From assembly GCA_964403795.1 (NCBI GenBank), contig CAYOHP010000022.1, positions 1 to 16,328 of the forward strand: a stretch of 16,328 bases of DNA, given 5' to 3'. Both the position numbers and the translations under genes were made by a program. Below the pieces are notes generated by a model. The model had not been told where the DNA came from. It did not search any database and saw only the letters and a list, made by a program, of their open reading frames with translations. Numbering within the stretch: the stretch's first letter is position 1; every line of letters starts with the position of its first letter. The DNA comes from CAYOHP01 sp964403795 [NCBI: uncultured bacterium]. Its GTDB lineage: Bacteria; Muiribacteriota; UBA6191; CAZXTJ01. Positions 1 through 6,758 of the stretch are shown one piece after another.

Positions 1-11
1 CGCCGCGTACC

Positions 12-1124
12 TCACGCCGGCAGGTCCTCGCCCAGGACCACCAGGTCGTCGGTGGCGAGGACGACTCCGACCTCGCTCCCGGGCTGCAACTCGCCGATCT
101 CGCGGATCCGGGTGGTGCGGGAGGCCAGGGTCAATCCTCCGGCCTCGACCTCGATCTCGAGATCCGAGCCGATCCGCCGGACTTCCTTGACCCGCGCCGG
201 GAACCGGGTGGCTCCGTCGTCCCTCGGCTCCCGCCCCGGACCGACCTCGACCAGCAGGTTCTCGGGTCGGATCATCAGCCGGATCCGGTCCCCGCCGCGG
301 GCCTTCGGGAGATCCTTCGGTGCCGGGAGGTGCAGCCCGTCGCCGACCACGATGCGGGAAGGGTCCTGGTCGAGGCGGGCATCCACCAGATTGGCGGCAC
401 CCAGGAACTCGGCGACGAAGGGCGTGGAAGGCCGGGCATAGACCTCGTCGGGGCCTCCGCACTGGACGACCCGGCCGTGGTTCATGATGGCCAGCCGGTC
501 CGAGAGGACCAGCGCCTCCTCCTGGTCGTGGGTCACGTGGACGAAGGTGGTCCCCGATTCCCGCTGCAGTCTGCGGAGTTCCTTCTGCATGGCGGACTTC
601 AGATTCTTGTCGAGAGCCGCCAGGGGCTCGTCGAGGAGCAGGAGCTTGGGCTCGTTGACCAGGGCCCGGGCCAAGGCGACCCGTTGGCGCTGGCCGCCCG
701 AGAGCTGTTCGGGATAGCGGTCGGCCCGATCCCCGAGTTGCACCACCTCGAGCATGCGAGCCGCCGACGCGGTGACCCGGTCCTCGGGCCAGCCCTTCAT
801 CCGGGGACCGAACTCGACGTTCTGGCGGAGCGTCATGTGGGGGAAGAGGGCGTAGCTCTGGAAGACCATGTTCACGTCGCGATGCTCGGGGGGGACGCCG
901 ACCAGCGACTTCCCCTCGAGCCGGACGTCGCCCACCTCGGGGTCCTCGAAGCCGGAGACCAGGCGGAGGATGGTGCTCTTCCCGCAGCCCGAGGGTCCGA
1001 GGATGCAGAAGTACTCGCCGCGCCGGAAACTCAGGCTGGCGCCGCGCAGGGCCTGGAGCGTCCCGTACCGCTTCTCGGCGTCGACGACCTCGAGCAGCCA
1101 CCCACCGTCGACCGGGTCTCCCAA
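12..1124 (-). CDS. potA: PotA-type ABC transporter ATP-binding protein
   Basis: This is a cytoplasmic ATPase subunit of an ABC importer of the spermidine/putrescine (PotA) type; relatives carry iron or other small solutes, so the substrate is not certain. In the 370-aa product the Walker A motif GPSGCGKST is at residues 43-51, the Q-loop glutamine at 89 (VFQSYALFPHMT, typical of PotA), the signature LSGGQRQ at 141-147, Walker B LLLLDEP at 161-167 and the switch histidine at 199. The last ~130 residues form a TOBE-like domain, matching the family's usual 350-380 aa. The start is TTG, supported by a GAGGAGGGG Shine-Dalgarno sequence six bases upstream. The stop lies at the window edge, so any permease genes (potB, potC) would be just outside. 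It is 64 bp downstream of the MATE gene on the same strand. Confidence 0.92.
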   Translation of the reverse strand: MGDPVDGGWLLEVVDAEKRYGTLQALRGASLSFRRGEYFCILGPSGCGKSTILRLVSGFEDPEVGDVRLEGKSLVGVPPEHRDVNMVFQSYALFPHMTLRQNVEFGPRMKGWPEDRVTASAARMLEVVQLGDRADRYPEQLSGGQRQRVALARALVNEPKLLLLDEPLAALDKNLKSAMQKELRRLQRESGTTFVHVTHDQEEALVLSDRLAIMNHGRVVQCGGPDEVYARPSTPFVAEFLGAANLVDARLDQDPSRIVVGDGLHLPAPKDLPKARGGDRIRLMIRPENLLVEVGPGREPRDDGATRFPARVKEVRRIGSDLEIEVEAGGLTLASRTTRIREIGELQPGSEVGVVLATDDLVVLGEDLPA

Positions 1125-1148
1125 GATCCGCCCCTCCTCGGGAGCCGG

Positions 1149-1177
1149 ATTGTAGCGACCCGCAGGGGGGCGGGGAA
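1149..1177 (-). promoter_or_regulatory. Weak candidate promoter for the PotA-like gene
   Basis: In the 64-bp gap between the MATE stop and the PotA start, the minus strand has a -10-like TACAAT (1149-1154) and a poor -35 TTCCCC (1172-1177) with a 17-nt spacer. If real, the leader would be about 17 nt and would contain the GAGGAGGGG ribosome binding site. The -10 is good and the -35 is weak, so the gene may equally be read through from the MATE gene. Confidence 0.3.
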
Positions 1178-1188
1178 GCGGGAGGGTG

Positions 1189-2472
1189 TCACCCGGAGCC
1201 GCGGGAGCCCTGGCCTCGCCGTCCGGATCGGTCCCGACCGATGGCCACCGCCAGGCCGAGCGAGATCGGAAGGCCTCCCAGCCCCATCCCGAGCCAGATC
1301 CCCGGGAGCCCCATCCCGAAGGGACCGGCCAGGGCGATGGCCAGGGGCAGGGACACCGACCAGAGCCCGGGGACGACGATCCAGGCGGCCTGCCGTCCTC
1401 GTCCCAGGCCCTGCATCGCCCCCGAGAGGACCACCTGGAGCCCGGCGGTGACCAGGAACAGGACCAGTTGGGGCAGGGTCTCCACGAAGGCCCGGGAGGC
1501 GAGAGGATCGGAGGTGAGCAGGCTGCCGATCCCCCCTCCGAGGTCAGCCCCCAGGACCACCGAGGCGCCCGCGACCATGGCGACGACGCACGCCAGGGCG
1601 CCGGCCCTGACGATCCCGAGGGTGGCGGGACGGTCCCTGCCCCTTCCGCCTTCCCCGACCAGGACCGAAGCCGAGATCCCCAGACCCTCGGCCACCGTGA
1701 GCGCGATCCAGGCGGTCTGCTGGACCATGTGGTGGGCGGCCAGGGCGATGGGACCCAACCATCCGGCCGCGATCGCGAGGATCGTATAGACGAGGTACTC
1801 CAGGGCGAGCTGGAGGCCGAGGGGCGCGCCCCGCACCAGCAGCATCGCCAGGAGCCGGGGACGGAATCTCGGTTTGGCTCCCCGGTCGACCGCAGCTGCG
1901 ATCCGGGCGGTCATGGCCCACAGTCCGACTTCGGCCACCGTGGTCGCCACCGCGGTTCCGACGATCCCGGTCCCCGCCCAGGCGACCAGCACCAGGTTCC
2001 CGGCCAGGTTCACGGCGTTGGTCACGGCCACCAGGACCCAGAGGGTCCGGACCCTGCCGGTAGCCACCAGGAGGCCTCGGTCGGCCAGCCAGGCACCGAC
2101 CAGGGGGAGGGCCAGGCAACGGATCTCCAGGAACCGGATCGCCCGTCCCGAGACCTCGGGATCCTGCCCCAGGAACCCGAGGATCCCGGCACCGAGGAAC
2201 ATCGCGGCCAGGGTGGCCAACCCCAGGCTTCTTCCCAGTCGCCGCAGGTGGAGGTGGGCGGAGGCCAGCGAACCCGGCCGCCCCCGGGCCCGGTGGGCAG
2301 CCAGGACCGGGACCTGGGCCTGCATCACCCCGAAGAGGAACAGAGCGAAGGCCCAATATGCGGTCTCGCCCAGGGCCAGGGCCGCCAGGTCGACGGTTCC
2401 CGATCGACCCACGAAGGCGGTGTCGACCAGGCCGATCGCCAGGAAGGCCAGGCTGGAGGCGGCCGAGGGCAC
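1189..2472 (-). CDS. MATE family efflux transporter (N-terminus unresolved)
   Basis: This is a multi-pass inner-membrane transporter of the multidrug and toxic compound extrusion (MATE) family, which exports cations, drugs or metabolites using Na+ or H+ gradients. The N-terminal LAIGLVDTAFVGRSG is the family's hallmark first-helix motif. About 12 hydrophobic segments follow in two halves, with a second-half GPIALAAHHMVQQTAW stretch also typical. The 427 aa from the GTG at 2472 is slightly short. The GTG has no Shine-Dalgarno sequence, and the same frame upstream encodes RRLLVLAV, which fits the usual start of helix 1, yet no ATG, GTG or TTG is in frame before the TAG at 2638-2640. The real start may therefore be non-canonical, or a one-base frameshift may separate it from an ATG at 2600. 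The substrate cannot be predicted. Confidence 0.85.
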   Translation of the reverse strand: MPSAASSLAFLAIGLVDTAFVGRSGTVDLAALALGETAYWAFALFLFGVMQAQVPVLAAHRARGRPGSLASAHLHLRRLGRSLGLATLAAMFLGAGILGFLGQDPEVSGRAIRFLEIRCLALPLVGAWLADRGLLVATGRVRTLWVLVAVTNAVNLAGNLVLVAWAGTGIVGTAVATTVAEVGLWAMTARIAAAVDRGAKPRFRPRLLAMLLVRGAPLGLQLALEYLVYTILAIAAGWLGPIALAAHHMVQQTAWIALTVAEGLGISASVLVGEGGRGRDRPATLGIVRAGALACVVAMVAGASVVLGADLGGGIGSLLTSDPLASRAFVETLPQLVLFLVTAGLQVVLSGAMQGLGRGRQAAWIVVPGLWSVSLPLAIALAGPFGMGLPGIWLGMGLGGLPISLGLAVAIGRDRSGRRGQGSRGSG

Positions 2473-2510
2473 CGCCAGGACCAGGAGGCGGCGGTGGATG
2501 CCCGAAGGGC

Positions 2511-2600
2511 CTAGAGCCGGACCGCCGAGACTTCCCGTCGGTCCCGTCGAGGGATCAGGAAGGGTCTCGGCGTGGGACTTCGGAGTGGCGCTGGGGCCAT
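2511..2600 (-). CDS. Possible 29-aa ORF upstream of, or displaced start of, the MATE gene
   Basis: An ATG at 2600 follows a purine-rich AGAGAGGGGG about 7 bases upstream and opens a 29-codon, Arg/Pro-rich frame that stops at TAG 2511-2513, just before the MATE-homologous segment. A -10-like TAGTAT (2635-2640) would place transcription start near 2628. It could be a leader ORF, or the real N-terminus of the MATE gene cut off by an indel. The product resembles no family I know. Confidence 0.25.
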   Translation of the reverse strand: MAPAPLRSPTPRPFLIPRRDRREVSAVRL

Positions 2601-2738
2601 GTCCGAACCCCCTCTCTCCCCCCGGGAGGTCCCCATACTAGGCCCGGGGAGCCGGTCTTCGGCAAGCGATCCCCGGGGCGGCGACCTTGGCCGGGAGGAA
2701 CCCCTGGACGCACAGGAAAAAAGAATTCCCCGGGGGGC

Positions 2739-2766
2739 TTGTCAGTTCCTGCCGGCTCCTTACGAT
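2739..2766 (+). promoter_or_regulatory. Sigma-70-like promoter for a plus-strand intergenic transcript
   Basis: TTGTCA (2739-2744, 5 of 6 to consensus), a 16-nt spacer and TACGAT (2761-2766, 4 of 6) form a promoter-like pair. Both flanking genes lie on the minus strand, so it does not serve them. The predicted start near 2773 leads straight into the hairpin-plus-T-tract at 2810-2845. Confidence 0.45.
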
Positions 2767-2772
2767 CAGGAT

Positions 2773-2845
2773 TGTCTCCGACCAACAGACCGTTCCTTCC
2801 GCCAAACTGCGAACCCCCGGTCCCGCCGACCGGGGGTTCGTTTTT
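2773..2845 (+). ncRNA. Candidate ~73-nt small RNA
   Basis: The stretch lies between a promoter-like pair and a strong intrinsic terminator, and has no ATG in its transcribed part. The first ~37 nt are predicted to be largely single-stranded and pyrimidine-rich, including CGTTCCTTCC (2791-2800), which is complementary to Shine-Dalgarno-like purine runs. The 3' half is the 13-bp terminator hairpin. This is the general architecture of a trans-acting sRNA. The 12 nt CAGACCGTTCCT (2786-2797) recurs after groEL (8469-8480), there too just upstream of a CGAACCCC hairpin. No RNA family is recognised. Confidence 0.4.
2810..2845 (+). terminator. Strong intrinsic terminator, plus strand
   Basis: A perfect 13-bp stem (2810-2822 with 2828-2840, arms starting CGAACCCCC) with a CCGCC loop is followed directly by TTTTT (2841-2845). 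The T-tract gives plus-strand polarity. No plus-strand protein gene ends upstream of it, which is why an sRNA is proposed. Confidence 0.8.
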
Positions 2846-2871
2846 CCGGAGGATCGAAGATCCTCCGGAAA
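2843..2871 (-). terminator. Perfect hairpin downstream of the ClC gene
   Basis: A 13-bp inverted repeat (arms TTTCCGGAGGATC in 2843-2855 and its complement in 2859-2871, 3-nt loop) begins 25 bp past the stop of the minus-strand ClC gene. It has no U-tract on that strand, so it may be a U-less terminator or an mRNA 3' stabiliser. It abuts the plus-strand terminator, and the two together separate the transcription units. Confidence 0.5.
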
Positions 2872-2896
2872 GACCTCTCGACTGCGGAGGCCCAGG

Positions 2897-4783
2897 TCAG
2901 ATCGCCTGGCGGGCCAGGCTGCGCCTGCGGAGTTCGACGCCGTACTCGCGCAGGATGTCGCTGCGGCTCACCACCCCGACCAGTTTGCGGGGGTCGCCGT
3001 CGGCGGTGACGCAGAGCAGGCTCCAGCCGTTGGCCTCCATCAGCCGGAGGGCCTCGGCCAGGCTGGTCCCGGGAGCCGCCGAGGCGGTGACCGGATCCAT
3101 GGCGTCCTTGGCGATCAGGATGTCGCGGATCTCGGGCTGGTCGAAGACCTCCCGGACCTTGGCGAGGGTGATGACGCCCACGAGGTCGCCCCGGGCGTCG
3201 AGCACCGGGAATTTCGAGTGGCGGTGGTGCAGCAGGGCCTTCTCGATCTGGGCGTAGCCGGCACTCTCGGCCATGGTGGCGACCTCGGAGCGCATCACCG
3301 ACCCGCAGGGCATGTCCTCGAGGACGTTCCAGTGCATCTCGGCGCGATGGGCCGGCGAGTCCTCGAGATGCTCGACCTGTTGGGAGTAGAGCGACCGGTT
3401 CCCGACCAGGATCGAGGCCAGGGTGCAGGTCCAGATCGAGGGCACCAGCAGCCCGTAGCTGCGGGTCACCTCGGCCACCATGATGATCGAGGCGAGCGGG
3501 GCGTGGGCGGCGGCCCCGAACAGGGCGGCCATCCCGATCAGGGCATAGCTCCCCGGCTGGGCCACCCACCCGGGAGCGACTTCAGCCAGCACCTTCCCGA
3601 CCACCCCGCCGGCGAGGCCCCCCAGGATGAGGCTCGGACCGAAGATCCCGGCCGATCCTCCGGATCCGACCGAGGCGCTGGTGGCGAGCATCTTCAGGAC
3701 GAAGAGGGTGGCAAGGAACCCGACCGAGAGCCGGGAGTCGATGGCCAGCTGGAGGAAGCCGTCCCCGCCGTCGAGGACGCCGGTCCCGAGGCCGAAGCCG
3801 GCTCCCTGCTCCCGCATGAGGTCGATGGTGGCGAGCGCCAGGGCTCCGGTCACCAGGCCGCCGCAAGCGGGCCGGAACCAGCGCGGCACCGGGAGTGCCG
3901 CGAAGGCGTGTTCGACCCCGTAGAAGACCCGGATCCAGAGCCGGGCCGCCAGGGCGCAGACCACCGCCAGCACCGTGTATCCGGCCAGTTCGATCCCCGA
4001 TTGGAACTGCCAGGCGGGGACGTGGAACATATGGGTCCAGCGCACCACCCCCGAGAACACCGAGACCAGGCCCACGTAGCTCGAATAGGCCACTACCGAG
4101 GCGATGGCCGAGGGGATGATGACCTCGCCGTCGATGTCCGAGCCCCGGTAGAGGATCTCGCCCGCGAACAGGGTCGCGGCCAGCGGGGCCTCGAACAGGG
4201 CGGCCAGGCCTGCCCCCATCCCCGCGACCAAGAGGATCCGGGTACGTCGGTCTCCCAGCCGGAGGAGCTGCCCCAGGTTGGACCCGAACCCGGAGCCGAT
4301 CTGGGTGATGGGACCCTCGACCCCTCCCGAGCCGCCGAATCCGAGCGTCAGGGTGCTCGCCAGCATCTTCACCAGCGGGACCTGGGGACGCACGATCCCC
4401 TGGCGATGGTGGAAGGCATGGATCCCGCCATCGGTCCCGTGCCCCATGGCCTCGGGTGCGAAGCGGTGGCAGAGCAACCCCGACAAGAGGCCACCCAGGG
4501 CGGGGAGGAGCAGGATCGCCCAGGGGACCGGATGCGACGGGTCGGGTTCGGGGTGGGCCGCGGGCAGACTGCCCTCGAGGCGAGGGTTCTCGGGCGCATG
4601 GACCCCCATCACGTCCCGGATCACGCGGTGCCCCAGCCCATGGAGACTGGCCTTGAAGAGGACCGCCCCCACGCCCGTCACGAGCCCGAGGAGGACGGCG
4701 TGGAGGATCCAGCTCTTGCGGAGCCATTCGCCCAGGCCGGTAAGCTTCGGTGGCGGCGGGATGGGATCGGCGCTCGGGTTCAC
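2897..4783 (-). CDS. ClC family chloride channel / Cl-/H+ antiporter with CBS domains
   Basis: This inner-membrane ClC protein (628 aa) exchanges or conducts chloride or a related anion. The transport part (about residues 20-450) has the gating-glutamate motif as GGVEGP (in place of GREGP), the APLAATLFAGE helix with a glutamate near the internal proton-glutamate position, and GSAGIFGPSL (the GxFxP motif). Both glutamates favour an antiporter. The first selectivity motif GSGIP is replaced by GHGTDGG, as in a recognised subgroup of ClC proteins. The C-terminal ~150 residues hold two CBS domains, usually adenine-nucleotide sensors. I chose the GTG at 4783, preceded by AGGATGG. The frame stays open upstream, but only because it runs antisense through the divergent gene. 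The gene is divergent from the exported gluzincin-like protein with 59 bp between the starts. Confidence 0.9.
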   Translation of the reverse strand: MNPSADPIPPPPKLTGLGEWLRKSWILHAVLLGLVTGVGAVLFKASLHGLGHRVIRDVMGVHAPENPRLEGSLPAAHPEPDPSHPVPWAILLLPALGGLLSGLLCHRFAPEAMGHGTDGGIHAFHHRQGIVRPQVPLVKMLASTLTLGFGGSGGVEGPITQIGSGFGSNLGQLLRLGDRRTRILLVAGMGAGLAALFEAPLAATLFAGEILYRGSDIDGEVIIPSAIASVVAYSSYVGLVSVFSGVVRWTHMFHVPAWQFQSGIELAGYTVLAVVCALAARLWIRVFYGVEHAFAALPVPRWFRPACGGLVTGALALATIDLMREQGAGFGLGTGVLDGGDGFLQLAIDSRLSVGFLATLFVLKMLATSASVGSGGSAGIFGPSLILGGLAGGVVGKVLAEVAPGWVAQPGSYALIGMAALFGAAAHAPLASIIMVAEVTRSYGLLVPSIWTCTLASILVGNRSLYSQQVEHLEDSPAHRAEMHWNVLEDMPCGSVMRSEVATMAESAGYAQIEKALLHHRHSKFPVLDARGDLVGVITLAKVREVFDQPEIRDILIAKDAMDPVTASAAPGTSLAEALRLMEANGWSLLCVTADGDPRKLVGVVSRSDILREYGVELRRRSLARQAI

Positions 4784-4842
4784 GGTTCCATCCTGGGGGA
4801 TCGCCGGACCGCACGCAAGGCTCGTTGGAGTACCCTTGGCAG
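4784..4842. promoter_or_regulatory. 59-bp divergent promoter region
   Basis: The space between the GTG starts of the ClC gene and the exported gluzincin-like gene must hold both ribosome binding sites, and presumably both promoters unless these reach into the coding regions. I see AGGATGG for the ClC gene and a weak GGAG (4827-4830) for the other, but no convincing -10/-35 pair on either strand. Shared control of the two genes is likely from the geometry alone. Confidence 0.4.
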
Positions 4843-6153
4843 GTGGAACCCGGGAGCCGCACGGCGTGCTGGTTGGCCGGCCTGGCATCGCTCGCCCTGG
4901 CCGGAGCGACGGCCCCCGTCTCTGCCGCCGGGCGGATCGTCCAGGTCGAGCTGCGCCAAGCCCGCCTGCCTCTAAGGGTCGAGTGCGGTCCGGCGAGTCG
5001 GGGCTCGTGTCGACGTCTCCGGGAGACCGCGGTCCGGGCCCTGCCCCGGATCGAGGCCCTCCTAGGGCGCGCCCCCGGGGCGAGCTCGCCGACCCTCCGG
5101 GTGGTGTCGGGGCCGGAGCGCATGGGGGGCGTCGACTATCGCAGCGACCCTGGGGGCGAGGCTCTCGAGGTCCATCCCCGGACTGCCGACTGGCAGGTGG
5201 TCGCCGGCCTGGCAGGCTTCTGGTGGAACGTAACCACGCTCGCGGAGCCCACTGGACGGGAGGCCTGGGTGGCGGTGGGCCTCTCCCTCTGGCTGGCGGT
5301 CGAGGTCCTGCGGGTCGAGCCGCGTCTCGGGGACGCTGCCCGGGTCCATCGGGTCCACATCGAGGAAGGTTGGGAGCAGGCGCCCCGAGGCTTCGATCCA
5401 CCGCTCTCCACCTGGAGTCCCCCCTATCCGCCTGGGCCCGCACTGCTGCCCGCGGTCTCCGCCTGGCAGGGAAAGGCCTACGCCTTCTTCGGCGCCCTCG
5501 CCCATGCCATGGGACCCGGAGCGCTGAAGGAAGTCCTGGCGCGGATCCTGGGTTCCGGACGGCCGGTGCCGAGCGCCGAGATCCTGGCCTCGCTGGGGCG
5601 GGAGCTCCCCGGTGCCGGCGCCGGTTGGGTGGTGGAGGACGGGCGCCCGGCCTTCCCCCCGCGGGAGCTGGGTAGGACGGTCGTCCTGGGGCTTCCGCCG
5701 CCTCCGGGGACAGCTCCCCGCCACCACGTGACCGACCCGGAGGACCCGGGGATCGAGGCCGCATCGGATCTGCTGGAGGCAGGCATCCGCTGCGAGGCGG
5801 ACTGGTGGACGGTCGACCTGAAGGTCCGCGGCGACTTCTCGGACCCCGGACCGACCTGGTGTATCGGCCTCGACCTGGACGGGGATTCGAAGTTCGATCG
5901 GCTGGTCGGCTTCGGCTCCAAGGACGCTCCCTGGGTGACCGAGATCCACGGATCCATGGAGGACTGCGACTACAAGATCTGGGACCGGGCCCTGGTGGCG
6001 CGGCAAGGGTCCCGGGCCGTGCTCTCGATCCCTCGTGATGCTCTCGGTCTCGAGACCGGTCCGGTGCGGGCCTCGGTCTACAGCGTGAACGGCCCGCCGG
6101 TGCAGAAGCGGGACAGCCTGCCCTGGATCCGGTTCGAGCCGACCGCCCCGTGA
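4843..6153 (+). CDS. Exported protein with degenerate gluzincin (M1/peptidase-MA-like) domain and C-terminal beta domain
   Basis: The predicted protein has 436 aa. Its N-terminus has a Sec-type signal peptide (WLAGLASLALAGATAPVSA, cleavage near residue 29), so it acts outside the cytoplasm. Residues ~30-240 read like an M1/peptidase-MA domain: VVAGLAGFWW at 119-128 aligns with the family's VAHELAHQWW pattern, and EAWVAVGLSLWLA at 140-152 aligns with the LWLNEG region. All zinc and catalytic residues are replaced: HExxH is AGLAG (121-125) and the third ligand Glu is Val145. This suggests a non-catalytic binding protein. Residues ~300-436 form a beta-rich domain with a calcium-site-like DLDGDSKFD (344-352) and several Trp. 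The start could also be TTG 4825; GTG 4843 gives a normal signal peptide. The homology is inferred from pattern only. Confidence 0.75.
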   Translation: MEPGSRTACWLAGLASLALAGATAPVSAAGRIVQVELRQARLPLRVECGPASRGSCRRLRETAVRALPRIEALLGRAPGASSPTLRVVSGPERMGGVDYRSDPGGEALEVHPRTADWQVVAGLAGFWWNVTTLAEPTGREAWVAVGLSLWLAVEVLRVEPRLGDAARVHRVHIEEGWEQAPRGFDPPLSTWSPPYPPGPALLPAVSAWQGKAYAFFGALAHAMGPGALKEVLARILGSGRPVPSAEILASLGRELPGAGAGWVVEDGRPAFPPRELGRTVVLGLPPPPGTAPRHHVTDPEDPGIEAASDLLEAGIRCEADWWTVDLKVRGDFSDPGPTWCIGLDLDGDSKFDRLVGFGSKDAPWVTEIHGSMEDCDYKIWDRALVARQGSRAVLSIPRDALGLETGPVRASVYSVNGPPVQKRDSLPWIRFEPTAP

Positions 6154-6251
6154 GCCCGCGGCCCGGCCGCAAGGGCCTCGCCAGCGAAGGATGACTGCCC
6201 GAGCCTCCCCCCTTGCAGGCCCCGGACGACCATGATAAGGTCTCGGAGGGG

Positions 6252-6279
6252 TTAGCACTCACGGATAATGGAGTGCTAA
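6252..6279 (+). promoter_or_regulatory. CIRCE operator (HrcA binding site) of groESL
   Basis: Arms TTAGCACTC (6252-6260) and GAGTGCTAA (6271-6279) are a perfect match to the CIRCE inverted repeat bound by the heat-shock repressor HrcA. They extend by one more G-C pair on the outside. The spacer is 10 nt; the classical element has 9. The spacer contains GATAAT (6264-6269), a good -10-like hexamer without a clear -35; a second weak option is TTGCAG (6213-6218) with TAAGGT (6236-6241). The operator lies 87 nt before the groES ATG, so it can act on DNA and also lie in the mRNA leader. HrcA itself is not in the window. Confidence 0.95.
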
Positions 6280-6366
6280 CAACCTGCCCGGGGCCCGCTT
6301 CGGATGCGGATCCCAGGCCTGGCTGCCCGTGATCGGACCCCCCGAAGGGGGGAGAGGAAAGTCGAG

Positions 6367-6666
6367 ATGGCCCTTTCGCTCAAGCCGCTGGGAGACCGCG
6401 TCGTCATCCAGCCCCAGAAGGCCGAAGAGAAGACCGCCGGCGGGATCATCATCCCCGACAGCGCCAACAAGGAAAAGCCCGTGATCGGGACCGTCATGGC
6501 CGTGGGCCCCGGCAAGCGTGCCGACGACGGCAAGCACATCCCGCTCGACGTCAAGGTCAACGACCGGGTGTTCTACTCGAAGTACGCCGGGACCGAGCTG
6601 AAGATCGACGGCGAGACCTACCTGATCGTCTCGGAGACCGAGATCCTGGCCGTCCAGGGCAAGTGA
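6367..6666 (+). CDS. groES: Co-chaperonin GroES (Cpn10)
   Basis: GroES is the heptameric 10-kDa lid of the GroEL folding chamber in the cytoplasm. The 99-aa product has the family start LKPLGDRVVIQP, the mobile-loop region EEKTAGGIIIPDSANKEKP that contacts GroEL, and the C-terminal YLIVSETEILAV. The ATG at 6367 follows GAGAGGA at an 8-nt spacing; an in-frame ATG at 6304 lacks homology and is rejected. It is the first gene of the CIRCE-controlled operon, 92 bp before groEL. It is normal in length and shows no unusual residues. Confidence 0.98.
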   Translation: MALSLKPLGDRVVIQPQKAEEKTAGGIIIPDSANKEKPVIGTVMAVGPGKRADDGKHIPLDVKVNDRVFYSKYAGTELKIDGETYLIVSETEILAVQGK

Positions 6667-6674
6667 TCCCTCCG

Positions 6675-6693
6675 GCCCCGTGAGCCACGGGGC
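6675..6693 (+). other. Hairpin between groES and groEL
   Basis: An 8-bp perfect stem (GCCCCGTG / CACGGGGC, AGC loop) sits 8 nt after the groES stop. No T-tract follows, so it is not an obvious terminator. Intercistronic hairpins in some groESL mRNAs are known RNA-processing or stability sites, which would let the two genes be expressed at different levels. Confidence 0.5.
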
Positions 6694-6758
6694 GTGTCCC
6701 TCCGTAGAGAACCCCAGTTTCGACGCGTAAGAACGCAGAACCAGAGGAAGACAAGACT

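Noticed and set aside
1186-2514. Long plus-strand open frame opposite the MATE gene
   Set aside because: Its product is Gln/Gly/Pro-rich with no domain, typical of the antisense of a GC-rich gene; the minus strand encodes clear MATE motifs.
2687-4975. 762-aa plus-strand open frame opposite the ClC gene
   Set aside because: Low-complexity composition, no ribosome site and no motif; shadow of the ClC gene.
4784-6262. N-terminal extension of the ClC frame to 1121 aa
   Set aside because: The extra part is Arg/Pro-rich and antisense to the exported gluzincin-like gene; ClC homology starts after the GTG at 4783.
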